64,000 nt of DNA from Myxococcus xanthus. GTDB lineage: Bacteria > Myxococcota > Myxococcia > Myxococcales > Myxococcaceae. Every line of letters starts with the position of its first letter. Within the stretch, counting starts at the first letter, position 1. The translations under genes were made by a program, and so were the position numbers. The stretch lies in contig NZ_FNOH01000003.1 of assembly GCF_900106535.1 (NCBI RefSeq), positions 372,001 to 436,000 of the forward strand, written 5' to 3'. Under the pieces are notes generated by a model that saw only the letters and a list, made by a program, of their open reading frames with translations, had not been told where the DNA came from and ran no database searches. Below are positions 52,753 through 63,300 of the stretch, one piece after another.

Positions 52753-53289
52753 TCAGCTCCAGCGAATGCGCAGGTCGAAGCCGTCGGGCGGCTCGTAGCG
52801 TTCCACGTTCGCCTGGGGCTCGGTGGCGCCGGCCTGCCGCAGCGCACCTTCACAGGTGCCCGCGGCGGCCTCCGCCGGGAAGGGGTAGCCCCGGAAACGG
52901 ACGCGCCAATCCGCCGGCCCCAGGGATTCCACCTGGATGTCCACCGGGGAGAAGACGGAGCTGAAGCTCAGCGACACGCGCTTCATGGCGCGCTCGGGTC
53001 CGGCCACCTTGAGGGCAATTCCCACCACCTTGCCCACCAGGGTGTCGAAGTAGCTGCGCACCAGCTCCCGCCCCAGGGTCCGGTAGGCCGACTTACGGTC
53101 CATGCCCTTGTAGCGGTAGCGCACCGTCGCGTCCTGACAACCCACGAACACGGCCGCCGGATAGGTGGCGCGGGGCTTGTCCATGTCGAAGCCCGCGGCC
53201 AGGAACTCGGCCTGGAGCTTCGCGTCGGGTTGCGCCAGGCGGACCAGGGATTCGAACAACGTTGATTGAACAGTGACTTCGGCTGGCAT
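52753..53289 (-). CDS. TIGR02265/DUF2378-type protein
   Basis: A 178-residue soluble protein matching the pattern of a paralogous family expanded in Myxococcus: an N-terminal TLFESLVRL, RATYPAAVFVGCQDATV in the middle, YRTLGRELVRSYFDTLVGK, and FRGYPFPAEAAAGTCEGALR before the end. The family is of unknown function and nearly restricted to Myxococcales, supporting the taxonomic call. It converges on the M1 fusion gene (4 bp apart) and is divergent from the PKS region 630 bp away. Confidence 0.8.
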   Translation of the reverse strand: MPAEVTVQSTLFESLVRLAQPDAKLQAEFLAAGFDMDKPRATYPAAVFVGCQDATVRYRYKGMDRKSAYRTLGRELVRSYFDTLVGKVVGIALKVAGPERAMKRVSLSFSSVFSPVDIQVESLGPADWRVRFRGYPFPAEAAAGTCEGALRQAGATEPQANVERYEPPDGFDLRIRWS

Positions 53290-53486
53290 CGGTGGCGCGG
53301 CACCCTAGGGGAGTCAAGCGGTGCGGGAAAGCGGATGCACCGGCGGTGTTTGACTCGCCAACGTTCTCGCTCAGTCGCCGCGAAGGCCGCCGTGGTCAGG
53401 CAGTTGGAGCCGGGCCAGCAGCCTGGGCGGCATCCCCAGCCCCACGGGCGTGAAGTAGACATGGATGCCTCACATCACTCCCGGTG

Positions 53487-53501
53487 TCTCAGTGAGTGAG
53501 A
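53487..53501. promoter_or_regulatory. TCTCA-N5-TGAGA palindrome upstream of the PKS
   Basis: TCTCAGTGAGTGAGA is a 5+5+5 inverted repeat 436 bp before the PKS start. Its left part extends to GTGTCTCAG, which recurs at 53802. Confidence 0.35.
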
Positions 53502-53792
53502 ATGATTCATCCGATCCGGCGGCGAAGCCGTGCTTGTGACATGCGGCGACACACGCGTCTCGTGCGTCGAGAATCCGGAGCAACGGCCCGAAGTCGCTCC
53601 CAGCGGCCGCGTTCCGAATCATGACGGAAGTCGCGCACTGGCAAAGACGCAAGGGACACGGCGGAGCCCCACAAGTGTCAGACAGTCCTGAGAGGATGTC
53701 CCCGGGCGCCAATGCCAGAGGGGGAGACCCGCGCGACATCCGTAACAGGAATTGGGTGAAGAAACCTGGCCTTGAGCGTTTTCTCACCGGAT

Positions 53793-53809
53793 TGAGACGT
53801 CGTGTCTCA
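53793..53809. promoter_or_regulatory. TGAGAC-N5-GTCTCA palindrome upstream of the PKS
   Basis: A perfect 6+5+6 inverted repeat centred about 120 bp before the PKS start codon. A further TCTCA half-site (53782-53786) precedes it, giving alternating half-sites TCTCA, TGAGA, TCTCA. Candidate operator for a pathway regulator not in this window. Confidence 0.4.
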
Positions 53810-53922
53810 GAGGGAACGCGGCTGTGACACATGCTGTAACCCATTCATACACAACCAATCTCGAGAGTTAAGAATACAGCCTTGGCTTTACGAGCAATCC
53901 GCTATTGGCGTAGGTTTTAGAT

Positions 53923-56900
53923 ATGAGCGCAGTGTCCAATATTGAGCACGACCCCATCGCAATCATTGGCATCGGCTGCCGCTTTCCAGGGGGCGCGAAG
54001 TCACCACGCCACCTCTGGGAGCTGCTCACCCAGGGCCGCTGCGCCATCGTAGAAGTCCCGAAGGAGCGCTGGGACCACCGCCGGTACTACGACCCGGACC
54101 CAGACAAGCCAGGCAAGACGTACGTGCGGGCGGGAGGCTTCCTGCAGGAGGCCATCGACACGTTCGACGCGGCCTTCTTCTCCATTTCGCCCCGGGAGGC
54201 GGCGACGCTCGATCCGCAGCAGCGTCTGCTCGCGGAGGTGGCGTGGGAGAGCCTGGAGGACGCGGGCCTTCCGGCGGACAAGCTCGCGGGCAGCCCCACG
54301 GGGGTCTACGTCGGCGGGTTCATGCTCGACAGCATGCTCACGCACATGGGGCCGATGAACCGCGAGCTCATCGGACCGCACACGGCGGTGGGCTCGACGA
54401 TGACGGTGCTCTCCAACCGCCTGTCGTACATGTTCGACTTCCAGGGGCCGAGCATCTCCCTGGACACGGCGTGCTCCTCGTCGATGGTCGCCGTCCACCT
54501 GGCGTGCCAGGACCTGCGCAGCGGCACCACGTCACTGGCGCTGGCGGGTGGCGTCAACGTCATGTTCCGGCCCGAGATCTTCGTGGCCATGAGCAAGGGC
54601 AAGTTCCTGTCGGCGGACGGGTACTCCAAGAGCTTTGATACCCGCGCGGACGGCTACGGCCGTGGCGAGGGCGCCGGCATCGTGGTGCTCAAGCGGCTCT
54701 CCGACGCGGTCCGCGACCAGGACCGCGTCTACGCCGTCATTAGAGGAACGGGCGTCAACCAGGACGGCCACAGCGAGTCCATGACGGCGCCGAGCTCTCG
54801 CGCGCAGGAAGCGCTGATTCGCCGCGTCTGCGCCAGCGCCGCGTTGGACCCCACCGAAATCCATGCCTTCGAGGCCCATGGCACGGGCACCGCCGTGGGT
54901 GACCCGGCGGAGCTGGGTGGCCTGGGCGCCGTCTCCAAGCGCGAGGACGGCCAGGGACCGTGGGTCGGCTCGCTCAAGGCCAACATCGGGCACCTGGAGG
55001 CCGCGGCTGGCGTGGCCGGTCTCATCAAGGCGAGCCTGTGCCTGCAGCACCGGCAGTTGCCCCCGCAGGCCAACCTGCGCAACCTCAACCCCGCCATCCC
55101 CTTCGACACGCTGGGCATCCGCATCCCGCGCGCGCTTGAAACGCTCGCGCCCCGGAAGGACGAGCCGCTGCGGATGGGCGTCAACTCCTTCGGCTACGGC
55201 GGCACCAACGCCCACTGCGTCATCGAGCAGGCCCCGTCCGCCGCATCGCAAGCCCGCGCCGATGCAACCCCGGCGCCGCTGCTCCTCCCCCTCTCCGCCC
55301 GCAGCCCCGAGGCGCTGCGCGCCCTGGCGCAGTCCTACGCGGAGATGCTCGCCACGCCGGCGCCGGCCTCGCTGCCGGACATCTGCTTCTCCGCGGCCAC
55401 GCGCCGCGCCCACCATGAGCACCGGCTGGCGCTGCTGGCGACGGAGGACGTGGCCGATCTGACGGCGCGGCTGGAGTCCTTCGCGTCGGGCAACCCCGCC
55501 GAGCTGGGCGCTTCCGGCCGGACGCTCCAGGCCGCGGATGCCCGGCCCGTCTTCGTGTTCACCGGCATGGGGCCCCAATGGTGGGCCATGGGCCGGGAGC
55601 TCTACGCGCAAGACGCGCTGTTCCGCGCCACCCTGGACCGCTGCGACGCCCTCTTCCAGCGGCTGGCGGGCTGGTCGCTGCTGGAGCAGATGCTCGCGGA
55701 CGAGCAGTCCTCCAACATGGCGCGGACGGACATCGCGCAGCCCGCGAACACGTTCCTCCAGATTGGCTTGCTGGAGATGTGGCGGCGCGCGGGCATCACG
55801 CCCGCGGCGGTGATTGGCCACAGCGCGGGTGAGGTCGCGTCGGCCTATGCCGCCGGCCGCTTCACGCTGGAGCAGGCCATGCTCGTCATCTACGAGCGCA
55901 GCCGCATCCAGGCCAAGGCCGCGGGCCAGGGAAAGATGGCCGCCGTGGGCCTCTCCGAGGAAGGCGCGCGCGCCGCCATCCGGGGGCGTGAGGACCTGGT
56001 GTCCATCGCCGCCATCAACGGCCCCAACGCGGTGACACTGTCGGGTGACGCGAAGGCCATCGAGGAGATCGCCGCGGAGCTGGAGGCGCGCGGCGTGTTC
56101 CAGCGCATCCTGAAGGTCGAGGTGCCGTACCACAGCCCCGCCATGGAGGGCCTGAAGCCCGAGCTGCGCCGCAGCCTGGCCGCGCTGAAGCCCTCCGCCG
56201 GGCACCTGCCCACCTACTCCACCGTCACGGGCGGGCGCATCGAAGGCATTGCCTACGACGCGGAATACTGGTGCGACAACATCCGCGAGCCCACGCTCTT
56301 CGCGAAGGCCGCGGGGCAGATGCTGAAGGACGGCTACCGGCTCTTCATCGAGCTGGGGCCCCACCCCGTGCTGCTGGCGTCCATCAAGGAGTGCTGCGCG
56401 GAGGCCCGCGTCGAGGGCCGCGTCCTCACCTCCCTCCGGCGACAGGAGCCCGAGCACAAGACGTTCACCAAGGCCGTGGCCGAACTCTACGTCGCGGGCA
56501 TTCCCATCGACTGGAGCGGCCTCTATCCGCAGGGCTCGCGCTACACCCAGCTCCCCACCTACCCCTGGCAGCGTGAGAAGCACTGGCACGAGTCGGAGGA
56601 GGCCCTCACGGACCGTCGGGGTTCTGACGAGCATTCGCTGCTCGGCCCCCGCGTCTCCGCGCCGCTGCCCACCTGGGAACGCGGGCTGAACGCGCGCTTC
56701 CTGCCGTGCCTCCAGGACCACCGCGTCCGGGGCTCGCTCGTCGTCCCTGGCGCCACCTACGTCGAGCTGGCGCTCGCCGTTCGCCGCGCCATGGGCCTCT
56801 CCGAGCCGCATGCACTGGAAGAGGTGCGGTTCGAGAACGCGCTCGTCGTCACCGGCCATGACGAGCCCGTCGTCCGGACCACGTACGACGAGGCGGCACA

Positions 56901-59900
56901 GACGGTGACCATCTACAGCCGGCCGCGCGACAACCGCACGGCGTGGACCCGTCACGCCACCGCGCGCATCCGCCGGAACGTCCACACGCCACCGGAGACA
57001 CAGGCCCGGGTGAGCGAGCTCGCCATCCACGCCGAGGCGCCGCTCGACACCGAGGCGCTGTACCGGATGCTGGCGACGCGCGGGCTCGAGTATGGCCCCA
57101 GCCTGCGCGGCATCCGCACGCTGCGCCGCAACGAGAAGGAGCTGCTGGCCGAGATTGTCCTTCCCGAAGCGGAAGTGGCGCGCATCACCGCGGATTCGCA
57201 GATGCTGCTCGACCCCGTGTGGTTGGACCCGTGCCTCCAGGCCATGGTGTCCTGGCTTCCCGAGGACGACGCGCGGCTCTACCTGCCCATGGGCTGCCGG
57301 AGCATCCAGCTCTCCACCCCTCCCGTGGCCCACGCGCCGCTGTGGTGCCATGCCCGGATTCGCGCGCGCACGGCCCACAAGCTCGAGTGCGACATCACGC
57401 TGCTGGACGGCGATGGACGGGTGTGCGCGAAGCTGACGGGCGTCGAGTGCGCCGCGCTCGCGGACCGTGAGGAGTCCGTGCCCAGGCCGGCGTTCTACGA
57501 CTGGACGTACACGCACGCCTTCGAGGCCACCGCCGAGGAGCTGCCCGCGAAGAGCCAGGGCACCTGGCTCGTCTTCGCCGACCAGGGCGGAATCGGCGCC
57601 GAACTCACGCGTGAACTCCAGCGGACCGGCATCCAGGACCTGGTCCTGGTGACGCGGGGCGAGACATTCGTCCGCGAGTCGAACCACCGCTTCCAGATTC
57701 GTCCCGGAAACGCGGAGGACGTCCGTTCCCTCGTGGAGGCCGTGGGCCGTGTCCGCATCCAGCACGTTGCCTACCTCGCCGGCCTGGACGCGCGTCCGGG
57801 AGTCGAGTCGAACGACGTGCAGGCGCTGCTCGACGTGGTGCTGGCCCTGGCGCCGGGCGATGGCGCGTCGCTGCGCATCGTCACCCGCGACGCACAGCGC
57901 GCGGCCCCGGGTGACGGTCTGGGTGCGCTGTCCGCCACGCCGCTGATTGGCTTCGCGCGCGTCGTCCCCGCGGAGTTCCCGCACCTGCGGACCCGCTCCA
58001 TCGACCTGCCGAAGAGCGCCTCGGCGTCGCAGCCGGAGCTGATCGAGCGGCTTGCTCGTGAGCTGCTGGCGGAGACGCAGGAGGAGGAGGTCGCGCTGCG
58101 CGACACCCGCCGCTTCGTCCGCCGCCTCAGCGCGAAGCCCCTTCCGGAGTGGGAGGCCCAGACGAAGGGCACGCCCGCGCCGGCTGGCGTGGAGCAGGTG
58201 TTCGAAATCGCCCTCGACGGCGCCGAGCGCCGACCGCGTCGCGCCACGCGCCAGCAGCCCGCGCGCGGAGAGGTCGAAATCAAGGTCACCCACGTGACGC
58301 TGACGCGCGCCGCGGCCGTGCAAGGCCGGCGTGCGTCCGACACGCACTGGCCGCTGGAGGTGGGCGGTGTGGTCGTCGCGGTAGGCGAGGCCACCCCGGG
58401 CTTCACGTCCGGCCAGGTGGTGCAGGCGCTGGTCGCGCAAGAAGCGCCCGTGGTGGGCACGCACGTGGTGCTGCGCCTGGACCGGGACTTCGTCAGCGCC
58501 GGCACGTCCCAGGGACGGCTGCTGCCCTTCCTAAGCGCGGAGTACGCGCTTCATGTGCATGGCCACATCCAGGCCTCCGAACGGCTCCTCGTCATCGGGG
58601 ACGCCGGTGGCGTGGGGACCGCCGTGATCGAACTCGGCCGTGCCGCGGGAGCCCGGACGGGCATCATCCTGGACGGCGACACGCGGCAGGTGCCAGAGGG
58701 CGTTCGCGTCTTCGACCGGCGCTCGCCATCCCTCCCGGAAGACATCCTGGAGTGGACGGACGGCGCGGGCGTGGACCTGTTGGTGAACGCGTCCTGCGAC
58801 GCGGAGCCCACCATCACCAGTGTGCTCGGGGCCTTCGGCCGCTTCGTCGATGCGGGCCCGCTCGCTCCGGCGGAGGGCCTGTTCTCCACCGCCTGGCCCC
58901 GTGGCGCGGCCTGCGCACGCGTGGACGTCGCGGCCATGCTGCGCCAGCGTCCCCAGGAGGTCGCCGCGCGGCTCCAGTCCGTCCTCGGTCGGTTCCAGAC
59001 ACTGCCGGCGCTGCCGTCCGAGTCCTGGCCCGTCACCCGCGCCGAGGAGGCACCGGCGTGGCTGGCGGAGCATTCGCGGGACCAGGGCCTGGCCCGGCTC
59101 ACGCTGACGTTCGCCGATGGTGAGCCGCTCGCGCTCGCGCCGGCGGCGGACGAGCCGCTCTTCGATGCGAACGCCACGTACCTCGTCACCGGCGGCTTCG
59201 GCGGGTTCGGCCTTGCGCTCGCCCGGTGGATGGTCGCGGAGGGTGCACGGAACCTCGTGCTCACCGGCCGCAAGGGCGCCTCCACGCCGGAAGCCAAGCA
59301 GTTGGTCCAGGACCTGGAGGCGGCCGGCGCTCGCGTCACCGCGGCCGCCGCGGACGTCAGCAGCATGGACGACATGCGGGCGCTGTTCGCGCGCATCGAC
59401 GCCACGCACCCGCCGCTCAAGGGCGTGCTGCACACGGCGGCCGTGCTGGACGACGCGCCGATGCCCGACCTGAACCTCGAGCGCATCCAGCGCGTCATGT
59501 CTCCCAAGGCGGGCGGCGCGTGGATTCTCCACGAGCTGACGCAGGACCGGCCGCTGGACCTCTTCGTCCTGTTCTCGTCCGTCGCCGCGCTGATTGGCAA
59601 CCCGCGTCAGGGCAACTACGTCGCGGCGAACAGCTTCCTCGACGCGCTCGCGGAGCACCGGGCCGCGCGAGGGCTGGCGGCCATCAGCATCCACTGGGGC
59701 GTGCTGGGTGAGTTCGGCATGGCCCAGGACGAAGCGGTGCGAACCTACCTCGAATCGCTCGGCCTCAACCCGATGGCGCCCGCCACCGTGTTGACCGCGC
59801 TCAAGCGGGTGCTGCGCCTGCGCACGCCGCAGTTGGGCCTCTTCGACGTGCAGTGGTCCAAGCTGGGCCGCGCCGCCCCACACCTGGGCAAGTCCGCCAG

Positions 59901-60381
59901 GACGTCACACCTGCTGGGCAGTGCCCAGGGTGGCGCACAGAGCGAAGCGGAGCAGCTGCGCGGACATCTGTCGGGGCTGGCCCCCGAGGCCCGGCAGCCA
60001 GAGCTGGAGAAGTTCCTCGTCGAACGGCTCGCCACCATTCTCCAGATTCCCATGGAGCGGGTGGAACCGCAGAAGCCCCTGTCCCTGCTGGGCGTGGACT
60101 CGCTGCTGTCGATGCAGGTCCAGCGGACCATCCGCGAGGCGCTCGGCATCGAGATTCCCGCGCTGGAGTTGCTGCGCGCCGGGAGCCTGGTGGAGGTCGC
60201 CACCAACCTGTCATCGAAGTTCGACGGGCCCGCCGCCGCCGTCGCGGCGCCCGCGCCGGAACCGGTGACGGAGGAAGCCGAAATCGAGCAGCAGGTGAAC
60301 AGCATGTCGGAGGGTGAGCTGGACACGATCCTCCAGGCCATGCTCGCCGCGCAGACGGCGCAGGAGAGGGAGACGGCATGA
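53923..60381 (+). CDS. mchA: Single-module type I polyketide synthase, MchA-like (KS-AT-DH-ER*-KR-ACP)
   Basis: A 2152-residue PKS. KS: C184 (DTACSSS), EAHGTGTAVGD and NIGHLEAAAG. AT: S634 (GHSAGEVAS), with VPYHS at the HAFH/YASH specificity site, probably malonyl. DH: H933 (DHRVRGSLVVPGA) and D1102 (WLDPCLQ), active-looking. A shrunken ER-like region (about 1410-1690) has GDAGGVG in place of HAxxGGVG and lost GDRV, so is probably dead. KR: GGFGGFG near 1757, LDD motif, Y1899 (YVAAN), active B-type. ACP: S2060 (GVDSLLS). One module beside an NRPS fits the iterative MchA that makes the polyene chain of myxochromides. No loading or thioesterase domain. Stop overlaps the NRPS start by 4 bp. Confidence 0.88.
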   Translation: MSAVSNIEHDPIAIIGIGCRFPGGAKSPRHLWELLTQGRCAIVEVPKERWDHRRYYDPDPDKPGKTYVRAGGFLQEAIDTFDAAFFSISPREAATLDPQQRLLAEVAWESLEDAGLPADKLAGSPTGVYVGGFMLDSMLTHMGPMNRELIGPHTAVGSTMTVLSNRLSYMFDFQGPSISLDTACSSSMVAVHLACQDLRSGTTSLALAGGVNVMFRPEIFVAMSKGKFLSADGYSKSFDTRADGYGRGEGAGIVVLKRLSDAVRDQDRVYAVIRGTGVNQDGHSESMTAPSSRAQEALIRRVCASAALDPTEIHAFEAHGTGTAVGDPAELGGLGAVSKREDGQGPWVGSLKANIGHLEAAAGVAGLIKASLCLQHRQLPPQANLRNLNPAIPFDTLGIRIPRALETLAPRKDEPLRMGVNSFGYGGTNAHCVIEQAPSAASQARADATPAPLLLPLSARSPEALRALAQSYAEMLATPAPASLPDICFSAATRRAHHEHRLALLATEDVADLTARLESFASGNPAELGASGRTLQAADARPVFVFTGMGPQWWAMGRELYAQDALFRATLDRCDALFQRLAGWSLLEQMLADEQSSNMARTDIAQPANTFLQIGLLEMWRRAGITPAAVIGHSAGEVASAYAAGRFTLEQAMLVIYERSRIQAKAAGQGKMAAVGLSEEGARAAIRGREDLVSIAAINGPNAVTLSGDAKAIEEIAAELEARGVFQRILKVEVPYHSPAMEGLKPELRRSLAALKPSAGHLPTYSTVTGGRIEGIAYDAEYWCDNIREPTLFAKAAGQMLKDGYRLFIELGPHPVLLASIKECCAEARVEGRVLTSLRRQEPEHKTFTKAVAELYVAGIPIDWSGLYPQGSRYTQLPTYPWQREKHWHESEEALTDRRGSDEHSLLGPRVSAPLPTWERGLNARFLPCLQDHRVRGSLVVPGATYVELALAVRRAMGLSEPHALEEVRFENALVVTGHDEPVVRTTYDEAAQTVTIYSRPRDNRTAWTRHATARIRRNVHTPPETQARVSELAIHAEAPLDTEALYRMLATRGLEYGPSLRGIRTLRRNEKELLAEIVLPEAEVARITADSQMLLDPVWLDPCLQAMVSWLPEDDARLYLPMGCRSIQLSTPPVAHAPLWCHARIRARTAHKLECDITLLDGDGRVCAKLTGVECAALADREESVPRPAFYDWTYTHAFEATAEELPAKSQGTWLVFADQGGIGAELTRELQRTGIQDLVLVTRGETFVRESNHRFQIRPGNAEDVRSLVEAVGRVRIQHVAYLAGLDARPGVESNDVQALLDVVLALAPGDGASLRIVTRDAQRAAPGDGLGALSATPLIGFARVVPAEFPHLRTRSIDLPKSASASQPELIERLARELLAETQEEEVALRDTRRFVRRLSAKPLPEWEAQTKGTPAPAGVEQVFEIALDGAERRPRRATRQQPARGEVEIKVTHVTLTRAAAVQGRRASDTHWPLEVGGVVVAVGEATPGFTSGQVVQALVAQEAPVVGTHVVLRLDRDFVSAGTSQGRLLPFLSAEYALHVHGHIQASERLLVIGDAGGVGTAVIELGRAAGARTGIILDGDTRQVPEGVRVFDRRSPSLPEDILEWTDGAGVDLLVNASCDAEPTITSVLGAFGRFVDAGPLAPAEGLFSTAWPRGAACARVDVAAMLRQRPQEVAARLQSVLGRFQTLPALPSESWPVTRAEEAPAWLAEHSRDQGLARLTLTFADGEPLALAPAADEPLFDANATYLVTGGFGGFGLALARWMVAEGARNLVLTGRKGASTPEAKQLVQDLEAAGARVTAAAADVSSMDDMRALFARIDATHPPLKGVLHTAAVLDDAPMPDLNLERIQRVMSPKAGGAWILHELTQDRPLDLFVLFSSVAALIGNPRQGNYVAANSFLDALAEHRAARGLAAISIHWGVLGEFGMAQDEAVRTYLESLGLNPMAPATVLTALKRVLRLRTPQLGLFDVQWSKLGRAAPHLGKSARTSHLLGSAQGGAQSEAEQLRGHLSGLAPEARQPELEKFLVERLATILQIPMERVEPQKPLSLLGVDSLLSMQVQRTIREALGIEIPALELLRAGSLVEVATNLSSKFDGPAAAVAAPAPEPVTEEAEIEQQVNSMSEGELDTILQAMLAAQTAQERETA

Positions 60382-63300
60382 GCACCCCGGCTGACAACAT
60401 GAAGGGCCTCTCACTCGAGGCGAAGCGCAAGCTGCTCGCGGAGCTCATGGCGAAGTCCGGAAAGGCGGCCCCCCGCCTCTCCCCGCTCGCGTCCGGCCAG
60501 AAGGCGCTGTGGCTCCTGCACCAGCAGGCCCCGGAGAGCGCGGCCTACAACACGCCCTTCGCACTGCGCATCCGCTCGCAAATGGATGTGGCGTCGCTCA
60601 AGCGCGCGTTCGGAATGCTGGCCGAGCGCCACGCGTCCCTGCGCACCACGTTCTCGTCCACCGCGGAAGGGCAGCTCGTCCAGACGTGCCACCCGACCCT
60701 CGAGCCGAGCTTCACCCACGTGGACGCGCAGGGCTGGAGCGCCGAGCAGCTCCAGTCCGAGGTGGCCCGCGCCTACCGTCAGCCGTTCTCCCTGGAGCGG
60801 GGCCCGCTGCTCCGGGGGAACCTCTTCTCCCTGGGGTCCGAGGACCACGTCCTCCTGATGACCGTCCACCACATCGTCTACGACGGGTGGTCCGCGGGCA
60901 TCCTCCAGCAGGAGTTCAATCAGCTCTATCAGGCCATCGCGCGAGGCGAGCAGCCGTCCCTGCCGCCCGTCACGGGCAGCTACGCCGCCTTCGTCGCGCA
61001 GCAGGCGGAGACGATGTCGGGTGCCGCGGGGCGGGCCCACTGGGACTACTGGCAGAAGAAGCTCGATGGTGAGCTTCCTATCCTGGCGCTGCCCGCCGAC
61101 CGCAGCCGGTCGGCGGTCTCCGCGAACCGGAGTGGCGCGAGCCCGTTCCGCCTCTCCGCGGAGCTGACGGCCCGCATCAAGGCGCTCGCACAGAGCGCCG
61201 AGTCCACGCCCTTCGTCGTGCTCGTGTCCGCCTATGCCGCCCTGCTGGGGCGTCTGGCGCGGCAGGAGGACATCCTGATTGGCTCGCCCACGGCGGGCCG
61301 GCCCGGCTCCGCCTTCCATGACGTGGTGGGCTACTTCGCCAACGCGGTGGCGCTGCGCGCGGACCTCTCCGGTGCGCCGTCCACCCGGACCTTGCTGGGC
61401 CGGATGCGCACCGTCGTCCACGAGGCGCTCGCGCACCAGGACTTCCCGTTCGCATCGCTCGTGGAGCGACTGAACATCGAGCGCCGTCCTGGCGTGTCTC
61501 CCCTCTTCCAGGCGTCCATCTCGCTCCACGCCTCGCGCGAGGGCGGCGGCGCCATGGCGCTGTGGGCCTCGCCCGACGAGGACGCCCGCGTCCATTGGGG
61601 CAACCTGCAGCTCGAGCCCTTCCCCATCAGCGACCAGGAGTCGCAGTTCGACCTCACGTTGGAGATGTGGGAGACGCGGGGCGCCTTCTCCGGCGTGCTC
61701 CGCTTCAATCGCGCCCTCTTCAACGACGACACCGTCGCCCTGTGGCGCGGCTACTTCGAGAAGCTCGTCGAGGAGATGGTCCGCGCGCCGGATGAGCCGG
61801 TGGCCCGGCTGTCCCTGGCGGTCAAGGCCCCGTCCCCCGTGCACGAGGCGCGCGTTGAAAGCGCCCCGGCCGTCACCACCGCCCAGACCCTCACCGGCTG
61901 GTTCGAGGCCCAGGCCGAGCGCAGCCCGAATGCCACCGCGCTGACGTTTGGCGAGACGCACCTCAGCTACGCCGAGCTCAACGCCCGGGCGAATGTCCTG
62001 GCGCATGCGCTGCGCGACCACGGCGTGGGCCCCGAGTCACTGGTGGGCATCTGCGTCGACCGCAGCGCGGAGCTGGTCGTCTCCATCCTCGGCGTGCTCA
62101 AGGCCGGCGGCGCCTATGTGCCGCTGGACCCCGCCAGCCCGAAGGACCGGCTCGCGTTGATTCTGGAGGACGCGGAGGTCGCCGCGCTGGTGACTGAGTC
62201 CAGCCGCACCGGCGAGCTTCCCACCCAGCGTGTGCCCACCGTCTTCGTGGACGCGCTCGACTGGAAGGGCGGCCGGCGCGCGCCGAATCCCGAGCCGGCC
62301 ATCACGCCGGACAACGCCGCCTACGTCATCTACACTTCTGGTTCGACGGGGCGCCCCAAGGGCGTCGTCGTCACCCACGCCAACGCCACCCGGCTGTTCA
62401 CGACGTCGGAGCCGCTCTACGGCTTCGGGCCGGATGACGTCTGGACGCTGTTCCACTCCGCGGCGTTCGACTTCTCCGTCTGGGAGCTCTGGGGGCCGCT
62501 GCTGTACGGCGGGCGCCTGGTCGTCGTGCCCCACTGGATGACGCGCGCGCCCGAGGCCTTCGGTGAGCTGATTGCACGTGAGGGCGTGACGGTCCTCAAC
62601 CAGACGCCGTCCGCATTCCGAGCGCTGACGCGCGCGCCGTCCATCGCGGATGGCAAGGGCGGCCGCGGCCTCAAGTGGATCATCTTCGGTGGTGAGGCGC
62701 TGGACGCGGCGACCGTGCGCCCCTGGTTCGAGCGGTATGGGGACGCCGGGACGCAGCTCATCAACATGTACGGCATCACCGAGACCACGGTGCACGTCAC
62801 GTACTACCGGGTGACCGAGGCCGACCTCACCTCCGCCGCGAGCCCCATCGGGCGCCCGCTCCCAGACCTCGAGCTGCACCTGCTCGACGAGCACGGCCAG
62901 CCCGTACCGGCCGGCGTTCCGGGGGAGATGTACGTCGGCGGCGCTGGTGTTGCACGCGGCTACCTGAAGCGCCCAGAGCTCACCGCGCAGCGCTTCATCG
63001 AGGACCCGTCTTCGCCGGGCAAGCGGCTCTACCGCTCGGGCGACCTCGCCATCCGCCTTCCGGAGGGCGGCTTCACGTACCTGGGGCGCATCGACGACCA
63101 GGTGAAGATTCGCGGGTTCCGCATCGAGCTGGGTGAAATCCAGTCGGTGCTCGCCACGCACCCGGCGGTCGCGGATGCCTACGTCACCACGCATGAGCGG
63201 AGCGCGGATGACCGCCGCATCGCCGCCTACGTCGTGCCCAGGGACAACGCCGCGGAGACGCTCCTGTCCTCGGATGCGGACGGCGGCGTCGGCGACACGC

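Larger units (their letters stand above)
53290..53922. other. 633-bp intergenic region upstream of the PKS gene
   Basis: No convincing gene. A 124-residue open frame on the minus strand (53470-53844) has Cys- and Arg-rich low-complexity composition and no ribosome-binding site. GC falls in the last 120 bp before the PKS start, a promoter-like drop. Repeated GTGTCTCAG elements occur at 53484 and 53802, each part of a palindrome. No consensus promoter was convincing. Confidence 0.6.

Noticed and set aside
48189-52853. Huge minus-strand open frame upstream of the GH5-like gene
   Set aside because: It is antisense to the ABC ATPase and permease-peptidase genes, with His/Arg/Glu/Val-rich antisense composition; the signal peptide at 48188 marks the real start.
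53470-53844. 124-residue minus-strand frame upstream of the PKS
   Set aside because: No ribosome-binding site, Cys/Arg-rich low-complexity sequence, no family; start options inside it are no better.
53881-53897. Sigma-54-like TTGGC...GCA just before the PKS start
   Set aside because: GG and GC are 8 bp apart rather than 10.
54532-58464. 1310-residue minus-strand open frame inside the PKS
   Set aside because: Antisense shadow of a verified PKS with all domain motifs; no domain recognisable in it.
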